NCBI GenBank assembly: GCA_021324915.1
Contig: JAJPIC010000012.1
Span: 175,097-239,096, forward strand
Source of the DNA: Beijerinckiaceae bacterium
Lineage (GTDB): Bacteria > Pseudomonadota > Alphaproteobacteria > Rhizobiales > Beijerinckiaceae
DNA length: 64,000 nt
Direction: 5' to 3'
Under the pieces are notes generated by a model. That model saw nothing but the letters and a program-made list of their open reading frames with translations. It had not been told where the DNA came from and did no database searches. The translations under genes and the position numbers were made by a program. Of the stretch, positions 1-8,689 are shown in pieces; position 1 is the stretch's first letter; each line of letters opens with the position of its first letter.

Positions 1-101
1 GCGGGGTGAGGGCTGGAGTGAGGGGCATGGGCAGTTAGCACCCGAGGTGCCAAGCCCCCATGCCCCTCACCCTGGCCCTCTCCCCATCCATGGGGAGAGA
101 G
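1..101. repeat. palindromic REP-like element inside ileS (family A)
   Basis: About 100 visible bases of repeat that continue past the window edge. They hold a 14-bp inverted repeat GTGAGGGGCATGGG (18-31, complement near 57-70) with an inner GCACC/GGTGC stem (38-50), and a second hairpin CTCTCCCCA/TGGGGAGAG (78-99). The motif CCCTCACCCTGGCCCTCTCCCC recurs at 9426-9562, 28796-28840 and, more loosely, 30117-30232, there between genes or at gene ends. Here it lies in the ileS reading frame without a stop codon. Confidence 0.8.
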
Positions 102-1532
102 AATCGGCTTATCCATCGCAATGAACCATTGCGGCGTGTTGCGGAAAATGAGCGGCTTCTTCGAGCGCCAGGAATGCGGATAGGTATGTTTGAGCCGTCC
201 GCGCGCGAGGAGATTGCCGGAGTCTACGAGCGCCTTGATCACCGCCTCGTTGGCGTCGCCCTTCTCGCCCTTGTCGTCGATGACGCGCTTGCCGGTAAAG
301 CCCGGCGCCTCCTTGGTGAAGAAGCCGTCGGCATCGACGGTATAGGGAATGCGCGTGTCGATCTCGCGCCTCTCGAGCTCGGTCTTATGCGCCATCCAGA
401 TGTCGAAGTCCTCGCGGCCGTGGCTCGGCGCGGTGTGGACGAAGCCGGTGCCCGCATCTTCCGTGACGTGCTCTCCATCGAAGAAAGGAACGGGAAATCC
501 ATAGCCCGTAACCGTGCGCGCGAGCGGATGGGCGGCGATCATGCCGCGCAACTCCTCGGCATAGATAGACCCGAGCCTCTCATGAGCCTCGACTTTCGCG
601 GCCTTGAAGACGCTTTCGGCCAGGGCATCGGCGAGAACGTAGAGCGCCCCAGGCTTTGCCCAATTATCGGGAGGCGCCGCGCTGACGCGGTAAAGACCGT
701 AGGCGATCTTGCGCGAATAAGAGATTGCGCGATTGGCCGGAATGGTCCAAGGCGTCGTCGTCCAAATGACCACGCTCGCCCTTTCCAGGAGCTCCCGCCT
801 GCGATCGAGGGCACCGGGCGAGCCGTCGATCTTGACGTCGGGCACGAATTTGATCGGGAAAGCGGCCCAGATCTGGTCGCTGACATGATCCTCATATTCG
901 ACTTCCGCTTCGGCGAGCGCAGTCTTTTCGACGACGCTCCACATCACCGGCTTCGAGCCGCGATAGAGCGTGCCATTGGCGGCGAATTTCATGATCTCGC
1001 GGGCGATCTGCGCCTCGGCGAAAAAGCTCATCGTCTCGTAAGGATGATCCCAATCGCCGATGACGCCCAGCCGCTTGAATTCCTTACGCTGCTCATCGAC
1101 CCAATAGGCGGCGAAGGCACGACACTCCCGACGGAATTCGATGATCGGCACTTCGTCTTTGTTCTTGCCTTTGGCGCGATAATCCTCCTCGATCTTCCAC
1201 TCGATCGGCAGACCGTGGCAATCCCAGCCCGGCACATAATTCGAATCCTTGCCGAGCATCTGCTGCGAACGGGTGACAAGATCTTTGAGGATCTTGTTCA
1301 GCGCGTGGCCGATATGAATATGCCCATTGGCGTAAGGGGGCCCGTCATGCAGGACGAATTTCGCCCTGCCCTCGCCCTGTTCGCGCAAAAGCCGGTAGAG
1401 ATCGATCTCCCGCCAGCGAGCGAGAAGCTCGGGCTCCCTTTGCGGCAGGCCGGCGCGCATCGGAAAATCCGTGCGCGGCAGAAAGAGGCTCTTTGAATAA
1501 TCCGGGCCTTGTTTGCCCTTCGTGTCGTTCAT
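1..1532 (-). CDS. ileS: isoleucyl-tRNA synthetase (5' part, runs off the window)
   Basis: Class I aminoacyl-tRNA synthetase that charges tRNA-Ile in the cytosol. The reverse strand reads a typical IleS start (MNDTKGKQ..), then the HIGH-type ATP site in [17 protein letters not shown], followed by [11 protein letters not shown], the editing-domain [11 protein letters not shown] and [13 protein letters not shown]. The ATG at 1532 was chosen because it gives the usual short N-terminus before [12 protein letters not shown]. After MDKPI the frame stays open but reads low-complexity residues ([13 protein letters not shown]..) that are not IleS-like and derive from a palindromic repeat (see separate entry). 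The C-terminal half, including KMSKS, lies outside the window. Confidence 0.95.
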   Translation of the reverse strand, partial: MNDTKGKQGPDYSKSLFLPRTDFPMRAGLPQREPELLARWREIDLYRLLREQGEGRAKFVLHDGPPYANGHIHIGHALNKILKDLVTRSQQMLGKDSNYVPGWDCHGLPIEWKIEEDYRAKGKNKDEVPIIEFRRECRAFAAYWVDEQRKEFKRLGVIGDWDHPYETMSFFAEAQIAREIMKFAANGTLYRGSKPVMWSVVEKTALAEAEVEYEDHVSDQIWAAFPIKFVPDVKIDGSPGALDRRRELLERASVVIWTTTPWTIPANRAISYSRKIAYGLYRVSAAPPDNWAKPGALYVLADALAESVFKAAKVEAHERLGSIYAEELRGMIAAHPLARTVTGYGFPVPFFDGEHVTEDAGTGFVHTAPSHGREDFDIWMAHKTELERREIDTRIPYTVDADGFFTKEAPGFTGKRVIDDKGEKGDANEAVIKALVDSGNLLARGRLKHTYPHSWRSKKPLIFRNTPQWFIAMDKPILSPHGWGEGQGEGHGGLAPRVLTAHAPHSSPHP

Positions 1533-1605
1533 GTCTGTCGAGATTTCGGGTGCTGGCGCCAGCGCTGGCGCGTTCTAGAACATTCTCACGCGAGGGGAAA
1601 CCCGC

Positions 1606-2421
1606 TCAGCCGATCTTCCGTGCTGCGCGCCACAGCCGCCAAAGCCTGCGCCATTGGGAAAGCTCGACACGGCGCACGAATGGATCATAGCCGGGCCTAT
1701 CCATTTCATGGAGATAGGGCGCCGAGAGCGCGAGCGGCAGATAAGCCGGCGCCGCCTTTCCCGTATCGATAGCGAAAAATGCCTGAAGATGGCGGCGTGC
1801 CAGCGCGCGCATGTCGGTAAGCGCGGCAAAGAGCGCCGGTTTGTCGCGCCCCGAACGCAGATCTTCCGGCAAGAGCCCATGTCGGGCGAGGAGATCGAGC
1901 GGAACATAGATCTGCCCGGCAGCGACATGCCAGGGCAAAGCGCGCAGGAGCCCCGTCACCGAATAGGCAATCCCGGCATGTTCCGCGGCGCGCTCCTCTG
2001 CGCCGCCAAGGATAGATGCTGCGAGAAAGAAGAGATTTCCGGCCGTCGCCCGCGCATAGGCTTCGAGCGCTGCAACCGAAGGCATCGGCGTGTCGTATAG
2101 ATCGAAAAGCCGCGCATCGATGAGACCGAGGAGAGGATCGCGGCTCAAGCCGCAGCGCATGATCGTGTCGGTGAGCGCCGCGGCGACCGGATCGCCGGCG
2201 TGCTCCCCGGCGAGAACCTCGCGCCAATATTGGAAGCGCATTTCGCCGAGCATCGGCTCGGAGACGAGCTGGCGGACGCGCGCGATTTCGAGGCTGAAGG
2301 CATAAAGCGCCTCGACATGCGCGCGCACGTGCGACGGCAGAAAAAGGCAAGCGAGCCAGCGGTCGGGGTCGTCCCGCTTCAAAAGCGCGTCGCAATGGGC
2401 ATAATCCTGAGCGAGATCCAT
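1606..2421 (-). CDS. squalene/phytoene synthase-fold protein, NDUFAF6-like
   Basis: A 271-residue all-helical protein of the trans-isoprenyl synthase fold (opens MDLAQDYAHCDALLKRDDPDR; core LYAFSLEIARVRQLVSEPMLG and RFQYWREVLAG). The Asp-rich DxxxD prenyl-diphosphate motifs of true squalene or phytoene synthases are not evident; at the first site the residues are QLVSE. This resembles NDUFAF6, the mitochondrial complex I assembly factor, more than a terpene enzyme. It lies directly downstream of the Mth938/NDUFAF3-like gene and secDF, a neighbourhood I know from alphaproteobacteria. Role in complex I assembly is inference; a degenerate terpene synthase is the alternative. Confidence 0.75.
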   Translation of the reverse strand: MDLAQDYAHCDALLKRDDPDRWLACLFLPSHVRAHVEALYAFSLEIARVRQLVSEPMLGEMRFQYWREVLAGEHAGDPVAAALTDTIMRCGLSRDPLLGLIDARLFDLYDTPMPSVAALEAYARATAGNLFFLAASILGGAEERAAEHAGIAYSVTGLLRALPWHVAAGQIYVPLDLLARHGLLPEDLRSGRDKPALFAALTDMRALARRHLQAFFAIDTGKAAPAYLPLALSAPYLHEMDRPGYDPFVRRVELSQWRRLWRLWRAARKIG

Positions 2422-2427
2422 GCCCTA

Positions 2428-2814
2428 TTATGGCACGGCAATGAGTGCCGCGGCGACGCGCCGATCTTCGGCCAGGAGCACAGAATAGGTGCGCGCCGCC
2501 GCCGCAGTCGGCATGGGCTCGGCGCGAATACCGGCGCCGCGCAGCCGCTCTCTCAGACTTCTCTTCAAAGGCACGAGCTCCATGCCGGTGCCGACCAGAA
2601 GAAATTCGATCGCACCTTGCACCTCGGCAAATAGGGGCGCGAGCGATTCGATCGAAATGTCGTCGGCGCCCACCGCTCCCCACGCATGAATCCCCGAAGG
2701 AAGAGCGAGGATCGAGCCGCGATGCGACATGCCGCCGAAGTGGAAGCCGCCAGCCCCATAGCCCTCGATCGCATGTTTGCCGGGCAGAAAACCGGCATAT
2801 CTCGCATCGGCCAA
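2428..2814 (-). CDS. Mth938-like domain protein (NDUFAF3-type)
   Basis: A 128-residue protein of the Mth938/DUF498 family. The core FHFGGMSHRGSILALPSGIHAW and LLVGTGMELVPLKRSLRERL is typical of the family, whose eukaryotic member NDUFAF3 helps assemble respiratory complex I. The likely start is TTG at 2814: the frame is closed by a stop just upstream and a GAGG lies about 10 nt before it. It sits between secF and the NDUFAF6-like gene, 6 nt from the latter, so the two probably share a transcript. Function in this organism is inferred only from the family. Confidence 0.8.
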   Translation of the reverse strand: MADARYAGFLPGKHAIEGYGAGGFHFGGMSHRGSILALPSGIHAWGAVGADDISIESLAPLFAEVQGAIEFLLVGTGMELVPLKRSLRERLRGAGIRAEPMPTAAAARTYSVLLAEDRRVAAALIAVP

Positions 2815-2825
2815 TGTTGCGTTAC

Positions 2826-2866
2826 CTCGTTATTGCGAGGATCGCGGAGCACGGCGAAGCAGGCCA
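2826..2866. repeat. possible short dispersed repeat
   Basis: The intergenic spacer between secF and the Mth938 gene contains CGTTATTGCGAGG followed by GCGAAGC-like bases, which resembles a short interspersed sequence (CGTCATTGCGAGG..) common in many bacterial genomes. A fragment (CGTCATTGCGAGAGG) also appears near 35126. No function can be read from it. Confidence 0.3.
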
Positions 2867-2923
2867 AAGTCTTTGGGCGCGCTCTCGTTTGCCTCGATTT
2901 CGGCCGCCATCGGCCGCAGGACG

Positions 2924-3916
2924 CTAGGCGCGCGCCTGCCGCTTGACCACGGCGACGGGCCGCTGCGGCGTTGTCGGCTTGGTCGTTTCCTTCGGTGCCG
3001 GCGTGGGCGGCGCCTCAGCGCCATGGCTACGCAGGCCGAGGTAGATCAGCATCGGCGAACAGATGAACACCGACGAATAAGTCGCGACGAAAATGCCCCA
3101 CATCATAGCGAGCGAGAACGAGCGGATCACTTCGCCGCCGAAAACCACGAGCGAGAGCAGCGCGAGGAAGACGGTGGTCGCCGTCATGATGGTGCGCGGC
3201 AGAACCGCGTTGACCGAGACGTCGATCAGCTGATCGGTCGGCATGCGCCGATATTTCTTCAGCATTTCGCGGATGCGGTCGAGCACGACGACCGTCTCGT
3301 TGAGCGAATAGCCGACGATGGTCAGGATCGCGGCGATGGAGGTCGTGTTGAATTCGAGCCGTGTGATGGCGAAAAAGCCGACGGTCAGTAAGAGGTCGTG
3401 CATGGTCGCGATAATCGCGCCGATGGCGAACTGCCACTCGAAGCGGAACCAGAGGTAGCAGAGCACCGCGATGATGGCGATGACGACGCCGAGCGTGCCG
3501 GACTGGACGAGTTCGCCCGAAACGCGCGGGCCCACGACCTCGACGCGGCGGAAGTCGTAGGTCTTGCCGAGCGCATTCTTGATGTTCGCGACCGTCGCCT
3601 CCTGCGTGACGGCCTTCTCCTTCGGTACGCCGAAGCGTACGAGCACATCGGAGGGATCGCCGAAACGCTGAACCTCGACGTCGCCGGCCGTCAGTTTGCG
3701 CATATCGGCGCGCAGCGAAGCGATGTCGGCCGGACCCGACTTTGCCCGCAGCTCCATGAGCGTGCCGCCGGCGAAATCGATGCCGAAATTCATGCCGAGC
3801 GTTAAGAACAGCACGACCGAGACGATCGACATCACTGCCGAGAACGGATAGCTCACGCGCCTGAAGCGCATGAACGGGAATTTGGTATTCTCAGGAGCGA
3901 GGCGGAGCAGCTTCAT
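2924..3916 (-). CDS. secF: protein translocase subunit SecF
   Basis: A 330-residue inner-membrane protein of the RND-type SecDF complex that uses proton motive force to pull secreted proteins through SecYEG. It shows the first membrane segment after the N-terminal basic stretch, the periplasmic domain beginning GMNFGIDFAGGTLMELR, and the family region GYSLNETVVVLDRIRE with five C-terminal membrane segments. The C-terminus is a Pro/Thr-rich basic tail. It lies 15 nt downstream of secD on the same strand, as a separate protein rather than a SecDF fusion. Confidence 0.97.
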   Translation of the reverse strand: MKLLRLAPENTKFPFMRFRRVSYPFSAVMSIVSVVLFLTLGMNFGIDFAGGTLMELRAKSGPADIASLRADMRKLTAGDVEVQRFGDPSDVLVRFGVPKEKAVTQEATVANIKNALGKTYDFRRVEVVGPRVSGELVQSGTLGVVIAIIAVLCYLWFRFEWQFAIGAIIATMHDLLLTVGFFAITRLEFNTTSIAAILTIVGYSLNETVVVLDRIREMLKKYRRMPTDQLIDVSVNAVLPRTIMTATTVFLALLSLVVFGGEVIRSFSLAMMWGIFVATYSSVFICSPMLIYLGLRSHGAEAPPTPAPKETTKPTTPQRPVAVVKRQARA

Positions 3917-3931
3917 CGATCGATACCGGAC

Positions 3932-5527
3932 TTAGATCGGCAATTTGTTCGGGCGCGCATATTGATACCAAAGCGCGATCATCATCCGCGTCATGGTCAC
4001 CGCAGTGACGATGGACGTCATGATGCCGAGCGCCAGCGAGACGGCAAAGCCGCGCACCGGACCGGAGCCGAGGAAATAGAGGATTGCGGCCGCGACGAAC
4101 ATGGTGACATTCGAGTCGACGATCGTCGCAAAGGCGCGTTTGAAGCCCGCGTCGAGCGAGGCGATGATCGAGCGCCCGGCGTGGTTCTCCTCGCGGATGC
4201 GTTCGTAGATCAGCACGTTCGAATCAACCGCCATTCCGATCGTCAGAACGATTCCGGCAATGCCCGGCAAAGTCAGCGTCGCGCCAAGCAGCACGAGTGC
4301 CGCGAAGATGAAGGCGATATGCACGGCGAGCGCGATATTGGCGAATATGCCGAACGTGCCGTAGGTGATGAGCATATAGAAGAGCACGAGCGCGGCACCG
4401 ACATAGGCGGCGCGCTCGCCTGCCTTGATCGAATCCTCTCCGAGGCCGGGGCCGACGGTGCGTTCTTCCACAATCGTGAGCTTTGCCGGGAGGGCGCCGG
4501 CGCGCAGCAGGATCGCGAGATTCGTCGCCGAATCCACGGTGAAATGGCCGGAAATCTGGCCCGAGCCGCCGGTGATCGGCTGGAGGATGCGCGGCGCCGA
4601 AATCACTTTGCCATCGAGCACGATGGCGAAGAGCTTGCCGACATTTTCCGAGGTGACGTCGCCGAAGCGCTGGCCGCCGCGAATGTTGAAACGGAAATTG
4701 ACGATCGGCTCGTTGGTGCGCGGGTCGAAGCCCGGCTGCGCGTCGGTCAAATCCTCGCCCTGCACCATGACCTGTTTCTCGACCGGCAATTTGCCCGGCT
4801 GATCGGTCTGGTCGAGCATTTCGTAATTGTTCGGGTCCTCGCCCGGCTCGGCGACGAGACGGAATTCGAGCTTCGCCGTCGTGCCCAGGATCTCCTTCAG
4901 TCTTTCCGGATTTTGCAGGCCCGGCACTTCGACCAGAATGCGGTCATTGCCCTGGCGCTGGATCGTGGGTTCGGTCGTGCCCAAGGCATCGACGCGGCGG
5001 CGCAAGACTTCGATCGATTGATCGACGGCTCGACGGATTCGGTCGTCGATAGCCGCATCGGTCACGAGGACCTGGATCGCGCCATTGCCCAAATCCTTGA
5101 TTTCAAGCGCCTGCGAGGCCGGACCGCGCATCAGCGGATTGCCGATGGGCGTCGCCAATTGCTGAAGCTTCGGCAGGAGCTTGTCGCGATCCGCCGGATT
5201 GGCGATGTGGAGCTGGATGCCGCGTTGCAGGAGCCCAATGCCGCCTGAGATCGGGATCTTCTCCTCGCGCAGCAGTCGGCGCGCATCATCGCGCAAATTC
5301 TGCACTTCCGTCTTGACCACGGAATTGGAATCGACCTCGAGCAGGACGTGCGAGCCGCCTTGCAGATCGAGGCCGAGGACGACCGTGCGCACCGGAATCC
5401 AGCTCGGCAGATGACTCGCAAGCCCCGCGCGGGCCGACGGCGGCAGAAGGCTCGGAATGATGACGAGCAAGGCGCAGGCCGTCATCGCCAGGATCGATAT
5501 GACTTTCCATTTCGCGAAACGCAGCAT
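3932..5527 (-). CDS. secD: protein translocase subunit SecD
   Basis: A 531-residue membrane protein with an N-terminal membrane segment, the LGLDLQGGSHVLLEVD motif at the start of the large periplasmic P1 domain, and a C-terminal bundle of five more membrane segments with GIVLTIGMAVDSNVLIYERIREE. With SecF and YajC it forms the accessory complex that drives late steps of export. Full family length. It is the second gene of yajC-secD-secF, 25 nt downstream of yajC. Confidence 0.97.
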   Translation of the reverse strand: MLRFAKWKVISILAMTACALLVIIPSLLPPSARAGLASHLPSWIPVRTVVLGLDLQGGSHVLLEVDSNSVVKTEVQNLRDDARRLLREEKIPISGGIGLLQRGIQLHIANPADRDKLLPKLQQLATPIGNPLMRGPASQALEIKDLGNGAIQVLVTDAAIDDRIRRAVDQSIEVLRRRVDALGTTEPTIQRQGNDRILVEVPGLQNPERLKEILGTTAKLEFRLVAEPGEDPNNYEMLDQTDQPGKLPVEKQVMVQGEDLTDAQPGFDPRTNEPIVNFRFNIRGGQRFGDVTSENVGKLFAIVLDGKVISAPRILQPITGGSGQISGHFTVDSATNLAILLRAGALPAKLTIVEERTVGPGLGEDSIKAGERAAYVGAALVLFYMLITYGTFGIFANIALAVHIAFIFAALVLLGATLTLPGIAGIVLTIGMAVDSNVLIYERIREENHAGRSIIASLDAGFKRAFATIVDSNVTMFVAAAILYFLGSGPVRGFAVSLALGIMTSIVTAVTMTRMMIALWYQYARPNKLPI

Positions 5528-5552
5528 CAGTTCATCTCATTCTAAGGCGCGC

Positions 5553-5894
5553 CTAGCCGGCCGCGTCCTTCACCGGCTCGCCCTTGGCCCGAACGTCCGA
5601 AATCATGGCTTTGGCAACCCTGACTTTGACGTTCGGTGCAATTTCCATTTCGACTTCTGAATCGTCGATCACGCGGGACACTTTGCCGATAAGCCCGCCG
5701 GTCATCACGATCGTGTCGCCGCGTCGCACATTCTTGAGCAAATCGGCGTGCTCGCGCGCCCGCTTCTGCTGCGGACGCATGATCAGGAAATACATGATGA
5801 GGATGATGACCGCGAAAGGCGCGAATTGGATGAGCATGTCGCCGGCCCCGCCTGAAGCGGCGCCCGCGCTCTGAGCAAAAGCCGGGGTGAACAC
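5553..5894 (-). CDS. yajC: preprotein translocase subunit YajC
   Basis: A 113-residue single-span inner-membrane protein. The N-terminus is short and Ala/Gly-rich, followed by one strongly hydrophobic segment (FAVIILIMYFLIMRPQQKR) and a cytosolic domain with the GDTIVMTGGLIGKV signature. It associates with SecDF. First gene of the yajC-secD-secF-Mth938-NDUFAF6-like run, so its promoter should lie in the 169-nt gap that it shares with the divergent DUF815 gene. Confidence 0.95.
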   Translation of the reverse strand: MFTPAFAQSAGAASGGAGDMLIQFAPFAVIILIMYFLIMRPQQKRAREHADLLKNVRRGDTIVMTGGLIGKVSRVIDDSEVEMEIAPNVKVRVAKAMISDVRAKGEPVKDAAG

Positions 5895-6063
5895 CTGAAT
5901 ACTCCTAGAAGGGTCTTTCGACCCTCCGACCGGGGCGGACTATAGCCAGCGCGAGCGCGAAAGCAATGCCGCTCACCGGTTTCGCGGCGCGAGATTAACG
6001 TGCCTTCGGCCGGCTGGACGCGGCCTTTCCGGCCGGTTACATCCGGTTCATGAGGCAAGGTCT

Positions 6064-6969
6064 ATGACCAGCCACGAGAAGGACATCCGCGCGGCGCTGG
6101 CCGCACCCGACGCGGCCGAGGCTCTGCTCAGGATCGCGGCGGCGCTCGAGCGGCTCGCGCCCGCGCAGCCGGGGCTCGCCGATTTCGATGCCGCCGATGC
6201 CTTCATCTGGCATTCGGATGAAGAAAGGCTGGCGCCCGTCGCCAAGGTCAATCGCGTCGACATCGCGCTTTTGCGCGGCATCGACCGTGTGCGCGACATC
6301 CTGCACGACAACACGGAGCGCTTCGCCAAGGGCTTCGCGGCCAATAATGCGCTGCTTTGGGGCGCGCGCGGCATGGGCAAGTCTTCGCTCGTCAAGGCGG
6401 TGCATGCCGAGGTCAATCGCGGGCTCGCGGCCGCGCCCGGCTTGCGTCCGCTGAAGCTGATCGAGATCCATCGCGAGGACATCGAGAGCCTGCCGCGATT
6501 GATGAAGCTTCTGCGCGAGGCCGGCTATCGCTTTTTGATCTTCTGCGACGATCTCTCCTTCGATGCGGAGGATACGAGCTACAAGTCGCTGAAAGCGGTG
6601 CTCGAGGGCGGCATCGAAGGCCGGCCCGCCAATGTGATCCTCTATGCGACCTCGAACCGCCGCCATCTTCTGGCGCGCGACATGATCGAGAACGAACGCT
6701 CGACTGCGATCAATCCGGGCGAGGCGGTCGAAGAAAAAGTCTCGCTCTCGGATCGCTTCGGCCTCTGGCTCGGCTTTCATAAATGCAGCCAGGACGAATA
6801 TCTCGCGATGGTCAGGGGCTATGCGCAATATTTCGGGCTTGATGCCGATCCCGCGGACCTCGAGGCGCAGGCGCTCGAATGGGCCACCACGCGGGGCTCT
6901 CGTTCCGGACGCACCGCCTGGCAATTCATCCAGGACGTCGTCGGACGCGCCGGCAAGAGCGTCGACTAA
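6064..6969 (+). CDS. DUF815-family AAA-type ATPase
   Basis: A 301-residue P-loop ATPase of the DUF815 family. The Walker A is GARGMGKSSLVKA, the Walker B is RFLIFCDDLSF, and ILYATSNRRHLL is the sensor-like stretch typical of the family. Members are soluble and their substrate is unknown. It is divergent from yajC and ends at a strong hairpin. Family assignment is firm, function unknown. Confidence 0.88.
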   Translation: MTSHEKDIRAALAAPDAAEALLRIAAALERLAPAQPGLADFDAADAFIWHSDEERLAPVAKVNRVDIALLRGIDRVRDILHDNTERFAKGFAANNALLWGARGMGKSSLVKAVHAEVNRGLAAAPGLRPLKLIEIHREDIESLPRLMKLLREAGYRFLIFCDDLSFDAEDTSYKSLKAVLEGGIEGRPANVILYATSNRRHLLARDMIENERSTAINPGEAVEEKVSLSDRFGLWLGFHKCSQDEYLAMVRGYAQYFGLDADPADLEAQALEWATTRGSRSGRTAWQFIQDVVGRAGKSVD

Positions 6970-6996
6970 AAAAGCGCGCCGTTCCCGGCGCGCTTG
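6970..6996. terminator. bidirectional rho-independent terminator
   Basis: Perfect 10-bp inverted repeat AAGCGCGCCG / CGGCGCGCTT (6972-6981, 6986-6995) with a TTCC loop, between the convergent DUF815 and permease genes. On the reverse strand the stem is followed by a run of T (complement of 6968-6973), so it best serves the permease gene. Confidence 0.85.
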
Positions 6997-7019
6997 TTCG
7001 GCTCAGGCCGGCAATAAGC

Positions 7020-8438
7020 CTATTCGGCCATTCCCATGCTTTGGAACCGCGCGTGGCTCTGCTCGAGATCCTGCTGGATCGTCGTCGAGGCCGAAGGCTG
7101 CCGGCGGTAATAGGCGAGGATCCACGCAATGCCGATCGCGAGATAGACGAGGAAGGCATAGGGGAAATAGCTCACCGGCGGTGCCGGGACCGGATAGACG
7201 CTGCCGACCGCGGGTATCGCCAGCAGGAGCAGCGAGGCGGCGGAGCCTGCCCAATCCTTCGCCGTGACTTGCCCGAGCTTCCTGAGATAGGCGGGCGCGG
7301 CGGCGCTGACGAGGCCATAGGCCACGACGAAGCCGAAGGCCGCGCACGTGCCGGCGTCGTTGAAGGCGTCGAGCAGCGCGCAATGCGCAATGAGCAGCGC
7401 GGCTGTCGGAATGCAGAACGAGAGAAACGCCATTACGCTGATCGCGATATGCGGCGTCTCGTTCTTTTCATGCGCAGCAGCGGTCGCCTCGGGGAAAATG
7501 CCGTGCCGGCCCATCGCGTAAATGACGCGCCCACCCGCGCTGATGCAGGAAAGGTTCAGCGCGAAGAAACTCAGCATAGCGCCGGCCGAAAGCGGAATCT
7601 GCAGCACTGGGATGTTGACGAGCTGCGCGAGGATATTGAGCGGCTGATCGATCTTGTCGAGCGTCGTCGAATAGCCTCTGATCCCGAAGACTTCCACATA
7701 GGTCACGAAGACGAAGAAGATGCCCGAGATGATCAGGCTGACATAGATCGACTGCGGCACGGTCTTGAGCGGATCCTTGGCCTCGTCGCCGAAGGCGGTC
7801 GCTGCCTCGAAGCCAACGAGACTGAAGATTGCGACGACGACGCCGAGACCGATGCTCGACCAGGGGATCGTCTTGGTATCGAATTGCGCTTTGTCGATTG
7901 CAAAGCCGTGATGGCCGAGCACGATGAAGCTCAGGAGTAGAATGAAAGCCATGGAAACGGCTTCGCAGATGAGCATCGTGCGCGCCGAAAGATTGACGTT
8001 CTTCCAGGCGCAGAACCAGGAGATCGCGATACAGACGACAAAAAGCGCGACCGGCGGCACATCGAGCCCCATCATCGAAAGAAGCTTGCCGGCAAAAATG
8101 GTGAATCCGGTAATGCCGGCGATGGAAATGCCGAGATAGGCCCAGATCAAAGCCCAGCCGCCGATGGCGCCCGCGGTCAGCCCAAGGCCGCGGCAAATAT
8201 AGGCATACATGGAGCCGGCGGAGGTGGAGCGCTTGGCGAACTGATTGAGGTTGAACGCCACGAACATCAGCATGACGGTGCCGAGCGCATAGGAGAGCCA
8301 GCTCCAATCGCCGGTATTCGAATACATGACGGGAACGATGAGCGCCGCGGTCATTGTGGGAGAAATGAGCGCGACGTTCTGGGCAAGGAGTTCGGTGAAC
8401 CCCAAACAATTGGGTTTCAGCTGTCGGGTGGCAGACAT
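7020..8438 (-). CDS. APC-superfamily amino acid permease
   Basis: A 472-residue polytopic membrane protein with about 12 hydrophobic segments. It opens with the APC-type region LAQNVALISPTMTAAL and has the transmembrane-1 to 3 pattern GSMYAYICRGLGLTAGAIGGW. The loop FSLVGFEAATAFGDEAKDP matches the conserved FxGFExxxxxxEE-like region of APC transporters. Substrate cannot be told from sequence; an amino acid or amine is likely. It stands alone and ends at the bidirectional terminator. Confidence 0.88.
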   Translation of the reverse strand: MSATRQLKPNCLGFTELLAQNVALISPTMTAALIVPVMYSNTGDWSWLSYALGTVMLMFVAFNLNQFAKRSTSAGSMYAYICRGLGLTAGAIGGWALIWAYLGISIAGITGFTIFAGKLLSMMGLDVPPVALFVVCIAISWFCAWKNVNLSARTMLICEAVSMAFILLLSFIVLGHHGFAIDKAQFDTKTIPWSSIGLGVVVAIFSLVGFEAATAFGDEAKDPLKTVPQSIYVSLIISGIFFVFVTYVEVFGIRGYSTTLDKIDQPLNILAQLVNIPVLQIPLSAGAMLSFFALNLSCISAGGRVIYAMGRHGIFPEATAAAHEKNETPHIAISVMAFLSFCIPTAALLIAHCALLDAFNDAGTCAAFGFVVAYGLVSAAAPAYLRKLGQVTAKDWAGSAASLLLLAIPAVGSVYPVPAPPVSYFPYAFLVYLAIGIAWILAYYRRQPSASTTIQQDLEQSHARFQSMGMAE

Positions 8439-8689
8439 GACGAGCCTTCGAAAGAGGGTTGAGCCTCTTGCGGCCTAAGTGTCACGAGCCTCCCTATCCC
8501 GCGACCTTTTGGTCGCAATTGAACTCAAGGCTAAGAAGCGCTTGGCCCGCCGAGAACATCCAGTTTTTAAATGAGCGCTGGTCCAGTATGCAGAGGAAAA
8601 GGGGCCTCGACTGCTGGACCCTGACGAGCGGAGAAACTGGCTCTTTCCGCGGACCAAATCGGGCACTGAATTGCACTTCGGAGCGAGAA

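Noticed and set aside
60..1496. 478-codon forward open frame across the start of the window
   Set aside because: It is antisense to ileS, whose reverse-strand protein has clear synthetase motifs.
1606..2421. Phytoene or squalene synthase of hopanoid/carotenoid synthesis
   Set aside because: Asp-rich substrate motifs are not evident, and no other hopanoid or carotenoid gene is nearby.
3962..5248. 428-codon forward open frame
   Set aside because: Antisense to secD; the translation is low-complexity Arg/Asp/His-rich.
6037..6924. 295-codon reverse open frame
   Set aside because: Antisense to the DUF815 ATPase, which has Walker A and B motifs.
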